From positions 899,604-963,603 of the forward strand of contig NC_049982.1 in the NCBI RefSeq assembly GCF_000003815.2: a stretch of DNA of 64,000 bases, written 5' to 3'. The notes below the pieces were generated by a model. It ran no database searches and had not been told where the DNA came from. It worked only from the letters and a program-made list of their open reading frames with translations. This document shows, piece after piece, positions 34,000 to 45,377 of the stretch. Numbering within the stretch: the stretch's first letter is position 1; every line of letters starts with the position of its first letter. A program made the position numbers and the translations under genes. This stretch comes from Branchiostoma floridae (Eukaryota > Chordata > Leptocardii > Amphioxiformes > Branchiostomatidae).

Positions 34000-36117
34000 G
34001 TGCTACGGTAAAACATGTACAGGGAAAGTACATCATTACAAAAATGAGGTAGGGTTAGATTGTCATATTGTAAAATTGACATAATTTTTCATATAAATCC
34101 GTATATGAAATATCAATAGTATCACTGCTTCCTTTTTCGTGATACCACAATCTCTTTTGGGTTATTCCAACTTTTTATTGTAGAGTTGTGAGAAATAGAT
34201 GTCGATTCAAATAGATAAACTCCCATCAGTTCTTATAAAAGTGTAAATTTTGTCATCAGTTACCGTAATCTTTACTCATTTACTGATTATTACGAATCCA
34301 TTTTCGTCTTCTCAGTCACCAAGATCAAGTCATATTGGTTGTATTAGATGTATACATTCGGAATAATAAATGAGAAGGTTTTAATGCTATGCATCATAGA
34401 ATATGCAGTGTATTTCTAACTTTACTACAATATACTGTACACAAAAGAAAATTAAAGCAATAGTCTAGTGAATCTGTATAGGTTCAAGAACTTTATTGTG
34501 CACCAGTAGGTAAACAGACTTAATTCACCATCTCCTTCGCTCTGTGACACAATTTGCACATAAACAACTTTGGGACAAAGTAATAAATTAATTAATAGTA
34601 AGTGACAAAGTTATAAACAACAAAAGACTTCCTGTAAGTTCTTCGGAAAAACTTTTGTGTTTTTGACAAAAACATAATCTAAGTATTGAGCTATTCAAAC
34701 TAAATATTGTAAATATTGTCACCAAATTTCATCACAATGTTGCCATGTTCACTGTTGGAAAATATTAACACCTCTCAACATCAAAGAACCGACTCATTAT
34801 ATGACACATTGGACCCTTCCTTTTCCAAAGCTGACAGAAAAGAAGTCAACCTGAACATATTTACACTTTGGATATCACCATTTCACATCAGAGTAGCCAC
34901 ATGTCCCACATAGTCATTGTCATGTGTAACAAATTACAACCTTACAGAGTACGACCTAGGCTACTAAAGAGAATTAAGCACAAATTATAAATATAGAACA
35001 TGACATAGAACATCCATCACAAACTTCCAGATAATTCACACAAAATCAATGTCTAAAAACTAAAAGGTACACATGACAACACTCCTGTGCAGCCAAGAAG
35101 TTGTCAAAATTGTGATCTAAACAAGATAGAACAAGAGTTCGTAGACCTCAGGCCTGCATGAAATGTATTGGGTTTCTGTAGACCTATTGTGTATTTTTGC
35201 CTTTTTGTCTGTGGTACGTGGTTGGAAAAATGAGCTTTCTACTGTGTTGGTTGTGCACCATGCAAAAGTCTGACTCTGAAATTCCATTTTCTGAATTTGT
35301 AAGTTTGGACAGGGATGAACATTACTTATTTTGGATTTCTTAAGTATGTAACCAACCACAGTACTTTGAAGTTGTTGAGACGCTACCTTTTTTTGTCTCA
35401 GATGGCCCATGCACATGTAGTTACTCTGTCACATGATATACTAATATCTTCCTATTTCAATGTACTGACCTAATGCAGCTGCTAAGTCTCCTTGGTTTGT
35501 GTTCTTCCAATGATATTCATTAAAGATTTATTTCTGGGGTGTTATTCACTTGACATCGGAATGTTACACGCATAATTTGACCAATGATACTTTTATCTGT
35601 AGTTCCATAGACATTAGACAACATGAATAGTGGTAGCCCCCATGCAGCAGCAACAGTTACTCCCCAGGGTGGTATGATATTTTCATTCAATCCATCCAAC
35701 CCAAACCTAAATCTCCTGTAGTATCTAAGCCAAATTTAACAGCATAATTTACTATGAAAAATGTCCTTGTCAATCCCATTTATAGATGGCAAGCTGCTGG
35801 CAATGGAAGCTTTGAAAAGTTCAGAAGCTGTTGTAGTCAAAGCAAACACCCAGCAAACATCCCCGCAAACCAATGAGCAGTTGCTTAGAAGGGGAATTTC
35901 ATCATATATTTGCCGCGACAAAATGCAACAAACGATACTGAATTTAAAACAGAACAAAGCTAAGCCTCCACCACTTAACCCTGCCTGTACCATAGATTAA
36001 GCAGGCCCAAAAACCAAGCGAATATGACTAGCCCAAAACAACAAATTACCTGTATACAGTATGGAAATGGCATTACCAAAGAAACAAAAAGAAACACAGG
36101 ACAAATCATACACATAC
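34000..36117. other. Intergenic, no confident gene
   Basis: A minus-strand AATAAAG (revcomp of ctttatt near 34490) may mark a transcript end. A short plus-strand frame from the acceptor-like catttatag at about 35785 to 36000 (DGKLLAMEALKSSEAVV...) is open but unrecognised. Nothing else supported. Confidence 0.4.
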
Positions 36118-36201
36118 CTTTCTCTTATGCCCACACTCTATACAGTTCTCCTCCACATTAGAAAATTGCATCTTCTTCTGTTTAAGTTCAAGTTCAACCA
36201 T
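36118..36201 (-). CDS. Candidate small exon, unknown product
   Basis: Minus-strand ATG at 36201 begins MVELELKQKKMQFSNVEE, then NCIECGHKRK, followed by the strong donor AAG|GTATGT. CxxCGHK could begin a zinc-binding element. No continuation found. Low confidence; it may be spurious or part of a minus-strand gene in the segment between the two inverted arms. Confidence 0.25.
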
Positions 36202-36489
36202 GATTGCCAACAGGGTAAAGGAACTTGTACCGGAACTTAAAACTCAGTACTATACAGCTCTAGAAACACCACAAAGAGTAATAAGCAAACTCCAATTATA
36301 CCTGACCAACAGATATATAATCTGGCACACTCCCGTCATCTGGCAAACTGTCAGTGCCACTAAGTAACCTGATACATTGAAGGTGGCCCAGGCCAGATGA
36401 TGGTTCTACACCCAACCATAATCTGTTTTTAAAACCAAGCAGATATTGGGAGGATGCCCCAACCACACTAAAACAGGGTCAACCTATAC

Positions 36490-37100
36490 AGTATCAAGTT
36501 CAAGCACTAGGAGGCCCAAAATCAAACCTGACCACCAGGACACCACAAACAACTCACGTACCAAATAGCAACACAATGGCACCTTGCGTTCCGGAGATAC
36601 AGCGCACGCCCCGTGCCCGCACAAAAGGTAACCTAAAATGTCAAGTTCAAGCACCAAGGGCGCCAAAATCAAAATTGAGCATTATTCAGCCACCGCCGAC
36701 ACATGTGCCAAATATCATCGCGCCAGCACCAGCCGTTCAGAAGATATAACTCCGGAAACACCCCTCCCGGACACAAAATTCGACCTGCCGGGTCAAGTTC
36801 AAACGCGACAAGGCCCAAAGTCAATCCTAGGCAACAGGCAACAACCCCCCACCCATGCACCAAAAATCGTCGCAATCGCGCGTATCGTTCCGGACACACA
36901 GCGCCAAAAGTGCCCAAAAAACACCAAAAATGCCACCTGCAATGTCAAGTTCAAACGCCAGGAGGCCCAAAATCAAACCTGAGTGTCAGGCTACCACCCC
37001 CAACCCACGTACCAAAAATCGTCGTGCTCGCACCATCCGTTCACGAGATACAGCGCCCTACATCCCCGGCTACCGAAAAGTTTCCACCAGCATCAAAACC
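36490..37100. repeat. ~150-bp GC-rich tandem repeat, about 4 units
   Basis: tcaagttcaa begins units at about 36494, 36641, 36793 and 36944 (spacing 147-152 bp). Shared parts are ggcccaaaatcaaacctga, a caccaaaaatcgtcg-like core, and gttc.gga.atacagcgc. Unusually GC-rich for this window. Confidence 0.85.
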
Positions 37101-37245
37101 ATACCTGCATACATGCAGGTAATTAAGATGGGTGTCATATTGTTGCAGACTGTAGGGAAATAAAGGGAAATAGCTTCAATTGCATACAATATATGTTCCA
37201 TATCTTCTGATATCAACATAGCACAGGAAAACTAATCTTACTTGG

Positions 37246-37690
37246 CCACACCAATTTAATTTCTTGGTTCACGGATTCGCTCGCTCCTATTTTTTGGGAA
37301 AAAAATAAAAATAAAAATTACCACTCAGCAAATTTTCACCATGAATGAAACCATTCACCAACTTTCTGGTGTAACAAATTGGCCTTCATATTATATAAGC
37401 TTCTTAAAATGTGAGTATTATTATTGCAGTCATATTTTTCATTCATGAAGAATGGGACAAACATAAAAACTGACACTACTTTTGTAATTTTAAACAAACT
37501 GGTGCTGTAACTGTACAGTAATAGTGTTTTTGTACTTTTTTCAAACTGAAAACCTTTTATTCTTTATGTTTTGGATTAGCCCTTACCTTTACCCCAACCA
37601 TTTTACAATTTTTATTTTCATTTTTATATCACCCTCTCGCTCCATATTTTTATGAAAAAATCCGTGAACCAAGAAATTAAATTGGTGTGG
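37246..37690. mobile_element. MITE with perfect 32-bp inverted ends
   Basis: 37246-37277 (ccacaccaatttaatttctt...) is the exact reverse complement of 37659-37690. Inverted similarity continues inward imperfectly (cgctcgctcc / ctctcgctcc). No ORF. Confidence 0.82.
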
Positions 37691-37729
37691 TCTTAGAATG
37701 CAATTAGACAAACCATGTAATAAAAGCTG

Positions 37730-38076
37730 AGGGCTCAAAATACTGGGTGCACCCAAAATTGGAGCTATGCACCCAATTTTTTTCTGTGGGTTCACCAGCA
37801 CAGTGCACCCGAACATCTTATTAGGTTTACACAAAAGTCATGTTAGGATATCAGAGTATACTAGTATACACAATGTTCTTCGCATCTAAGTAATAGAAAG
37901 ACAACTAAAATGTCTGTCATGGTACAAAATGTACTTGTTTAGGAATTTAATTTAATAAGCTTGTAATTATCAAGTTTTGTAATTACTTTTTTTTTCTGAC
38001 AGTGGTGCACCCAAAATCTCACCCAATTTTTTCAGTGCACTGTGCACCTAATCCAAAAATTTGAATTTCGAGCCCT
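37730..38076. mobile_element. hAT-like short element
   Basis: agggctcaaaat at 37730 is mirrored by atttcgagccct ending at 38076. Inside, ggtgcacccaaaat and tgcaccc/gggtgca motifs recur near both ends. AGGGCTC termini are hAT-like, but no clear target duplication remains. Confidence 0.5.
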
Positions 38077-38077
38077 G

Positions 38078-38253
38078 TAGTCCCTGTAATCCTTTCCATA
38101 CATTCATAGCTGCAAGAAGCGAAAAGTGGAACCTATCCCAGACTTTGCTCCAGGATCTTAGTTCGTTCTTCTGGTTGAATAAAGTCTTCATCAGTGTGGG
38201 TCTGTGAGAAGCCTTCCCTGTAGACTCTTCCTTTCCTTTGTGACTTTCTCCAT
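38078..38253 (-). CDS. Candidate exon fragment, unknown product
   Basis: Minus strand: acceptor ATTGTTTTAG|at at 38253 opens a frame GESHKGKEESTGKASHRPTL, then LMKTLFNQKN, RSWSKVWDRFHFSLL and MNVWKGLQGL, running into the adjacent hAT-like element. Composition looks protein-like, but I do not recognise the family. Could be an exon broken by the insertion. Confidence 0.3.
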
Positions 38254-38567
38254 CTAAAACAATGTACAAAAAAATTATTACCTCACAGATGAGACAAGAT
38301 ATACAACAAGGTATTGGCCATCAATCTTGTTCCAGTGGTCTGACCAGTGGGTCTGTGCTGCTACAGGAACGATTTATTCCCAGGCTAAAAAGTGCTAAAT
38401 AAACCTTTAAGCAAAAAAAAATAAGGTAACTTAGGTATGCTTACTCTCATTAGATATAATGGGAAGTTTCTGGCTTCAGAATGTGTCTTCAGCTAAACAT
38501 GTACTAGTACAGTGAAAACAAGCTACCAAACAATTTCTTAGTTTGATATACTGTAAATGCAGAATTG

Positions 38568-40197
38568 TGTTACCTGGTCCCCAGAGCTAAGAGCCACAAA
38601 GATATTACCTGTAAGATGTGTTACCTTGTCCCAAGAGATAAGAGCCACACAACTATTACCTGTGAGGTGCCCTACCTGGTGCCAAGAGCCAAAAGCCACC
38701 CAAATACATGTATTACCTGTAAGGTTCCCTATATGGTCCCCAGAGCTAAGAGCCACACAAATATTACCTGTAAGGTGCCCTACCTGGTCCCCAGAGCTAA
38801 GAGCTACACAAACATTACCTGTAAGGTACCCTACCTAGTCCCCAGAGGTAAGAGTCACACAAATATTACCTGTAAGGTGCCCTACCTGGTCCCCAGAGCT
38901 AAGAGCCACGCAAATATTACCTGTAAGGTGCCCTACCTAGTCCCTAGAGCTAAGAGCCATGCAAATATTACCTGTAAGGTGCCCTACCTGGTCCCCAGAG
39001 CTAAGAGCCACGCAAATATTACCTGTAAGGTGCCCTACCTAGTCCCTAGAGCTAAGAGCCACGCAAATATTACCTGTAAGGTGCCCTACCTGGTCCCCAG
39101 AGCTAAGAGCCACACAAATATCACCAGTATTAAAGGTGTCCTACCTGGTCCCCAGAGCTAAGAGCCATGCAAATATTACCTGTAAGGTGCCCTACCTGGT
39201 CCCCAGAGCTAAGAGCCATGCAAATATTACCTGTAAGGTGCCCTACCTAGTCCATAGAGCTAAGAGCCACGCAAATATTACCTGTAAGGTGTCCTACCTA
39301 GTCCCCATAGCTAAGAGCCACGCAAATATTACCTGTAAGGTGCCCTACCTAGTCCATAGAGCTAAGAGCCACGCAAATATTACCTGTAAGGTGTCCTACC
39401 TAGTCCCTAGAGCTAAGAGCCATGCAAATATTACCTGTAAGGTGCCCTACCTGGTCCCCAGAGGTAAGAGTCACACAAATATTACCTGTAAGGTGTCCTA
39501 CCTGGTCCCCAGAGCTAAGAGCCACAGAAATATCACCTGTAAGGTGCCCTACCTGGTCCCCAGAGCTAAGAGCCACGCAAATATTACCTGTAAGGTGTGT
39601 TACATGGTCCCCAGAGCTAAGAGCCACGCAAATATCACCTGTAAGGTGCCCTACCTGGTCCCCAGAGCTAAGAGCCACGCAAATATTACCTGTACGGTGT
39701 GTTACCTGGTCCCCAGAACTAAGAGCCACGCAAATATTACCTGTAAGGTACCCTACCTGGTCCCCAGAACTAACAGCTACGCAAATATCACCCGTAAGGT
39801 GCCCTACCTGGTCCCGAGAGCTAAGAGCCACGCGAATATTACCTGTAAGGTGCCCTACCTGGTCACCAGAGCTAAGAGCCACCCAAATATCACCTGTAAG
39901 GTGCCCTACCTGGTCCCCAGAGCTAAGAGCCACGCAAATATCACCTGTAAGGTGCCCTACCTGGTCCCCAGAGCTAAGAGCCACGCAAATATTACCTGTA
40001 AGGTGCCCTACCTGGTCCCCAGAGCTAAGAGCCACGCAAATATTACCTGTAAGGTGCCCTCCCTGGTCCGGAGAGCTAAGAGCCACAGAATTATCACCTG
40101 TAAGGTGCCCTACCTGGTCCCCGGAGCTAAGAGCCACACGAATATTACCTGTAAGGTTCCCTACCTGGACCCCATAGCTAAGAGCCACACAAATATT
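38568..40197. repeat. 51-bp minisatellite, right (inverted) arm, ~32 units
   Basis: Reverse complement of the left-arm unit (ggtccccagagctaagagcc + ac..aaatattacctgtaaggtg + ccctacct). Begins directly after a MITE end fragment (38549-38567) and ends at the promoter block. A few units have indels (near 38700 and 39125). The units next to the promoter match the left arm one-for-one; distal units differ in number and order. Confidence 0.93.
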
Positions 40198-40410
40198 ACA
40201 TTGATAGTCCCAGAAATACAATATTTCAGAACGAAACTTACCAAATCTCGGCATACATTACCAAAGCCGACAACAAAATGGCGAGACTGCAGTAATCCCG
40301 CATGTGTGGGGAGAATCGACCAATAGGATTCAACTATTTGGCTCATTTAAATAATAGTATCCCGGCTGCTATCCACGGCTGCTCTGTGGCTATCACGGCA
40401 GGAGTTACCT
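40198..40410 (+). promoter_or_regulatory. ZNF-3 promoter block (inverted copy of the ZNF-2 promoter)
   Basis: Mirror of 23672-23884. In ZNF-3 orientation: YY1-like caaaatggcg (40275-40284), CCAAT (40320-40324), TATA-like tttaaata (40346-40353), placing a start near 40380. The identity stops at about 40410 (ggaggtaact side), leaving the rest of exon 1 different from ZNF-2. Confidence 0.58.
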
Positions 40411-40615
40411 CCAGTGTGCGTGGGAGAGAAGTCGTAAACGCGGAAGTTTGTAACTTGAAGTTTATTCTGCCCATCCATATCAACGTTACGGCATCACAGG
40501 TAACCTAGGTTAAAACTTAAAGTTAAAGTTCGTAAAGGTTAGAGCTAGAAGTTTGATTTGATTGAATTTCTTTTGGACTTGTCTTCTCTTGGTGGCCCAG
40601 GGGTGGGAGGGGGGC
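40380..40615 (+). promoter_or_regulatory. ZNF-3 first exon, donor and intronic G-tract
   Basis: Candidate non-coding exon ends at catcacag|GTAACC (40499/40500). Intron 1 runs to the acceptor TTTTGCAG|tttgtaac at 41654. ggggtgggaggggggc lies at 40600-40615, 100 nt after the donor. Confidence 0.58.
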
Positions 40616-41005
40616 ATAACTTTCAAGAAAATTGAAAATTTGAAACAATAATCTTTGATTCTGTTGACTGGCCAGATTTTTAACAAAAGGAGTACATATG
40701 TGTGTGTGTGGATCCTGCTCAATTTCATGGTTTTACGCATTAACTTACTAGTGCTACCTACCTACTCCTGCATGCTGTACTGTATTTTCTAGAATTACAC
40801 ATTTTTGGCGACGCTTCAGGGGCGAGCCTTACATATGAAAGTCGCAGCCTATGCAGTCTGAAACGTCTGATCGTTTACAAGTCTATCCTGTTGCTTAAAA
40901 TACAGTTTTCTTGTATAAGTTAAAAGTTACCTTTTTAGAAATTTCGCAATTCATTTTACTTTATTTCTATGATTCATTTCCTTATATTTGTTACATGTAT
41001 TATTG

Positions 41006-41463
41006 TGTAGAAATTCGGAGGGGCGAGTAAGAACAGAAAGAAACAACACCCCAACTCCCGGGATTCGAACCCGCGCCGAACCCGGGCAGCCGGATCACAA
41101 ATCCAACGCGCTAACCACAACACCAAAAGCTCAAGAGCTGTTGGCGTGGTCAGTTTGGCAGCGCTAGAACCCCACTGTTACACTACTCCCCCTTTTCTTT
41201 TCAAGATTCGTCCTCGAATCTCCGAGAGCGACATCCCTGTGTGGCACATACTAGCCTGTTACTCACAGGGCCGGCGTGGGAACCATTGTAGAAATTCGGA
41301 GGGGCGAGTAAGAACAGAAAGAAACAACACCCCAACTCCCGGGATTCGAACCCGCGCCGAACCCGGGCAGCCGGATCACAAATCCAACGCGCTAACCACA
41401 ACACCAAAAGCTCAAGAGCTGTTGGCGTGGTCAGTTTGGCAGCGCTAGAACCCCACTGTTACA
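41006..41463 (-). mobile_element. TRIM-like LTR miniature element with tRNA-like terminal repeats
   Basis: Two direct repeats of 177 bp (41006-41182 and 41287-41463), identical by eye, flank 104 bp. Each starts TGTAG and ends GTTACA, and the whole is bracketed by ATTG (41002-41005, 41464-41467). On the minus strand, a primer-site-like TGGTTCCCACGCC follows the first repeat by one base, and a purine tract GAAAAGAAAAGGGGGAG (41202-41186) precedes the second. These are the hallmarks of a terminal-repeat retrotransposon in miniature. Each repeat also contains, in the same orientation, an A-box-like tggttagcgcgttgg and a perfect B box GGTTCGAATCC (41071-41061, 41352-41342). It sits in ZNF-3 intron 1 and has no coding capacity. 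Confidence 0.85.
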
Positions 41464-41662
41464 ATTGTTGTTGACATTATTATTCTCATTACTATAATCT
41501 TAGTACCATTGTAATTATTTATTATCATTGTCATTCTTTCTATTATTGTATAAGTTATCATTTATCTTTTTTTGCCTCCCCACCATTTTTGTTTGTGTAC
41601 ATGATAAAGCTCAAATAAATGAATGAAAATTTATTCATGAATTTTGTTTTGCAGTTTGTAAC

Positions 41663-43474
41663 ATGGCAGCAGCTAATAGTGACCTTAGCCAGGACAGGGA
41701 GGTCGCGTCAAGCTTCGACTTCGATGAAGACAAAAAGGCAGCAACCGGCTTTGAGGCCTGTGAGAATATTGCCCACCACAGCTGTTCCCTCTGTGAGTTC
41801 TCCTCAACAGACCGACAGCAACTGGAGTCCCACATGTGCACTCATGGGAAGGGGCCTGCAGAACATAACCACAGGACGGCTTCTATAAGCAGTATGGATG
41901 CACACATGGAGACCCGCACAGGTGAGAAACCCTTCATGTGTGGGGAATGCGGACACCGGACGGACAGAAAAAGCGCAATGGACAATCACATGAAAGTTCA
42001 CATCGGAGAAAAACACTTTGCCTGTGAAAAATGCGAGTACAGGGCAGGTAGCAAGGGTGACTTAAAAAGGCACATGAAAACTCATGCAGGTGAAAAAACC
42101 TACATGTGTGGGGAATGCGGACACCGGACAGACAGAAAAAGTGCAATGGACAATCATATGAGAGTTCATACAGGAGAGAAACCCTTCGCCTGTGAGGACT
42201 GTGATTTCAGTACATCTCTCAGGGGTGACTTGACAAGGCACATTAAGACTCATGCAGGTGAGAAACCTTTTGCCTGTGAGAATTGTGAGTACAGAACAAC
42301 TCGTAAGAGCCACTTGCAAAGGCACATAAAAACTCATACAGGTAAGAAACTTTTTTCCTGTGAAAAATGTGACTTCAGGACACGCCGCCAGAAGACCCTA
42401 TCTCAGCACTTAAAGACACACANNNNNNNNNNNNNNNNNNNNNNNNNNNNNNNNNNNNNNNNNNNNNNNNNNNNNNNNNNNNNNNNNNNNNNNNNNNNNN
42501 NNNNNNNNNNNNNNNNNNNNNNNNNNNNNNNNNNNNNNNNNNNNNNGACAGACAGAAAAAGCGCAATGGACAATCACATGAAAGTTCACACAGCAGAGAA
42601 ACTGTTCATGTGTAAGGAATGTGGCTTTCTGGCAGTCAACAAAGGCAAGATGTTCGATCATATGAGCACACACCTGTACAGCTGTGGGGAATGCAGTTAC
42701 AGGACTCCATGGAAAGCCAGCTTGGAAAGACACGTGCAAACTCACGCACGAGAGGAACCTTTTGAGTGTGACCAATGCGGCTACAAATCTGACTACAAGC
42801 CAGACAAGTTGCGGCACACCGGTCCATTCATGTGTACAGAATGTGGGTACAGGGCATCATGCAGGATTGCCATCGACATGCACATGCAAACCCACACCAT
42901 CTGCAAAGACTGTGGGTACAAGACAACCAACAAGACTGACATGCTCGCACACAAGAAGACCAACTGTCTGTCTTGCAGAGAATGTGACTTCAGGGCAGCT
43001 ACAAAGTATGATTTGGACCGACATGTGAAAACTCACTCACCTTATATGTGTGAAAAGTGTGGCTTTTTGACACCATTTCATAGTACAATGAATGGTCATA
43101 TGAAAAAACACTTAAAGGAGAAACCAATCAAATGTGAACTATGTGACTATCGAACAGTGAGTCAGTGGAGGCTAAAACCACACATGTTGACCCACACAGA
43201 AGAGAAACCATTTAAATGTGGAAAATGTGACTTTAAGACAGCAAGAAAGGAGCACTTAAAAAGGCACACAGAAACCCACAGCCAAACACAAAAGAAGCCA
43301 TTCCATTGTGAACATTGTGACTATAAGGCAGCCGAAAGGTGCAAATTAGAACGGCACATGACAACTCACACAGGGGAGAGACCCTACGCCTGTGATAAAT
43401 GTGACTACAGGGCAGCTCAGAGAGGTACTTTAAAGCAACATCTGGAAACTCACAAGAAGGCAAAGTCGTCTTAA
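41663..43474 (+). CDS. ZNF-3: ~19-finger C2H2 protein (124-bp gap inside)
   Basis: Starts MAAANSDLSQDREVA after the acceptor at 41654. About 603 codons including the gap, ending TAA. Finger 1 ends TDRQQLESHMCTH, the family N-terminal signature. A unit then lacks its CxxC (HNHRTASISSMDAHMETR). Fingers alternate CGECGHRTDRKSAMDNH and CEKCEYR types. The gap removes part of one finger. Later units include a collapsed one (KPDKLRHTGPF) and a C2HC one (MLAHKKTNC). The last finger is CDKCDYRAAQRGTLKQHLETH-like. Linkers are TGEKPF variants. Paralogue of ZNF-4 and ZNF-5. Presumed nuclear DNA-binding regulator; targets unknown. Confidence 0.88.
   Translation: MAAANSDLSQDREVASSFDFDEDKKAATGFEACENIAHHSCSLCEFSSTDRQQLESHMCTHGKGPAEHNHRTASISSMDAHMETRTGEKPFMCGECGHRTDRKSAMDNHMKVHIGEKHFACEKCEYRAGSKGDLKRHMKTHAGEKTYMCGECGHRTDRKSAMDNHMRVHTGEKPFACEDCDFSTSLRGDLTRHIKTHAGEKPFACENCEYRTTRKSHLQRHIKTHTGKKLFSCEKCDFRTRRQKTLSQHLKTHXXXXXXXXXXXXXXXXXXXXXXXXXXXXXXXXXXXXXXXXXXTDRKSAMDNHMKVHTAEKLFMCKECGFLAVNKGKMFDHMSTHLYSCGECSYRTPWKASLERHVQTHAREEPFECDQCGYKSDYKPDKLRHTGPFMCTECGYRASCRIAIDMHMQTHTICKDCGYKTTNKTDMLAHKKTNCLSCRECDFRAATKYDLDRHVKTHSPYMCEKCGFLTPFHSTMNGHMKKHLKEKPIKCELCDYRTVSQWRLKPHMLTHTEEKPFKCGKCDFKTARKEHLKRHTETHSQTQKKPFHCEHCDYKAAERCKLERHMTTHTGERPYACDKCDYRAAQRGTLKQHLETHKKAKSS
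42423..42546. other. Assembly gap (124 N) in the ZNF-3 coding exon
   Basis: Run of N within the finger array. Flanks resume in the same frame at TDRKSAMDNH, so one or more near-identical fingers are missing. Confidence 0.99.
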
Positions 43475-43863
43475 GACCCTACAGTATCATTATACTTAGT
43501 TATGGACTTTGGCAAAAAGTCTGACTTAAAGTAAAGTTATGTATTTTTTATGGGGAGTTTCGTTCTAGCCTGGTATCTTATCCAAATTTTGCTCTAGCCT
43601 AGTCTGCCATTATCATAAAGGTCTATCATTGTAACTACCGGTTACTAAGGTCTGTTCCCGGTTTGTTTGGAATCAGTTGGCATTTGAATATTATTTTCGT
43701 GAGAAGATGAAGAGACTTATTATAAGCAGATATAATAGGTTTAGATACCAAGCTACTTGTAGTAAGGCGTTAACCCAATGCTCGTTTATCACTATTTTAT
43801 AATTGATCATACAGAGTGGAGTAGATTAGCAGGAACACAAATCGTTATGATTTACGTTGTGTC

Positions 43864-43869
43864 AATAAA
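43864..43869 (+). terminator. ZNF-3 poly(A) signal AATAAA
   Basis: AATAAA in gtgtcaataaagctaacc, 390 nt after the stop. The same phrase occurs downstream of ZNF-5 on the minus strand, supporting its role as a conserved 3' end. Confidence 0.65.
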
Positions 43870-44558
43870 GCTAACCATTCCAAATTTATCTTTTAAGTTA
43901 AGACAGTGAAATAGTATCTGTCATACTTTGTATCGCCACTTTGCAAAAAAAAGTCAGACATTTTTTTGTATTTTTTTTCTAGCTTAGTATCTGAACCCAT
44001 GTAGCCTAAATAAGGGAGAGAACAAAGGAGACTCAGCAGCAAGAATAGGTTTGAAAATCATCATATGTCATGGGCAGATGGAACAGATATTGTTCATATT
44101 AGTTGCACATATGGACTCGAGAATGCAATGGAAATGAGAGAGGGTGGAGTTGTATGATACGAACTTACTTAGTAATACACATTCTAGGTACTCTTATCAG
44201 ACAGAAAACTGTACTAGTCACAACTACTAAAATTTAGTATCATTTACTAGAAAGGTTAGAATTGTTACTAACAAAAATTAGGACTGAATAAATCATGAAT
44301 CCACAATAATAAAGTAGTAAGCATCCTTTCTGAATCAATAAGTTGCCTTAATTCTTGCTTTTGTAGGAGGAAAGGTCAGGAGTCATCTGTCAGTGGCCTG
44401 TCCAGAACTGAGTGTAATCTCCATGCAGATTTACCAGTGGCATAATATACAATGTAGTACCAAAGCTGGCTAAGGAGTCCAGCTGGCCAAATGGAGTCAT
44501 CAGCCTCTGGTAGCCAAATATACTCCTAGGTCGGCTTCACTTCTCTGCCAGCTTTTGA

Positions 44559-44810
44559 TATAAACCTTCTCAAACTAGTTTACCACGCATGCGCGGGTGA
44601 AAGCACCTCTGGGTAATATGTCAAAGTTGAAGGCATTCAGACGTCAACAGTCTCGTCTCTACTATTGTTTCGATTTGTGTAACAATGTCCGGAACGTAAT
44701 TGGCGCCTTCAAATGGCGTAATTGGCGCCTTCTGTGTGCCTTCAACTTTGACATTACCCAAAGTTCCTTTCACCAGCGCATGCGTGCTAACTAGTGCTAG
44801 AAGGTTTATA
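44559..44810. mobile_element. Foldback element with ~75-bp imperfect inverted ends
   Basis: tataaaccttct...actagtt, acgcatgcgc.ggtgaaag and gggtaatatgtcaaagttga on the left are mirrored on the right with small differences. Non-coding. Related ends (taatatgtcaa) occur in the element at 45255-45377 and as a lone end near 55526. Between 43870 and 46440 I see no gene, only these elements and AT-rich sequence. Confidence 0.78.
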
Positions 44811-45254
44811 CAGTAGAAACCGCTTATTTGTATAGCTCATTTGTCAGCGCATTCTATCCGATTGTCCGTAGTATCCAACAGTCCGAAGTTGGGTCACCAC
44901 ACACACGATACGGATCTTCATTTACAAAACTTTTTAATTTTTCATCTAGAGCAATATTCTAAATCGTGATACCGCAGTAGTTAACCTACAGTACTGTTTT
45001 TTCTTTTTCTACATGCACGAATGGAACGTCAACTGTTTGAATCTACAACATCACTAAATAATGAAATGTGGATTTGAACCAGCAAAAGATCGAACAGATT
45101 CCAGTTACAAGCTTTACATAATTATATGTTCCGATATTATACAAGTCACGTGCGACAATTAATCTAATAAAGATGTTTTTTCTAAGTCGGTGGCTAAATG
45201 AACATGTAGAAAAATACGCTTGACTCACACTGCCGTCAAAATTATGTCAATATG

Positions 45255-45377
45255 TAATATGCCGAAGGGTAGGGCCCCGAAATTGTAAACAGCCCTTGTT
45301 TCGACCAGTTTCGATTTGCAGAACAATTTCCAGAAGGGTTTTGTTTTCAATTTCGGGGCCTTACCCTTGACATATTA
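45255..45377. mobile_element. Small foldback element, taatatg family
   Basis: taatatgccgaagggtaggg... is mirrored by ...ccttacccttgacatatta with three mismatches over 30 bp. 123 bp in total. Confidence 0.75.

Noticed and set aside
36638-37122. Overlapping 80-139 codon frames in the GC-rich repeat
   Set aside because: They follow the ~150-bp repeat in several frames and both strands. Composition effect.
39136-40326. 396-codon plus-strand frame and 284-codon minus-strand frame in the right minisatellite
   Set aside because: Same reason. Frames on both strands simply mirror the 17-residue repeats and continue into the promoter block.
41050-41120. tRNA gene on the minus strand
   Set aside because: A and B boxes are present, but no full cloverleaf with a 7-bp acceptor stem can be drawn, and the segment is part of a duplicated LTR-like repeat.
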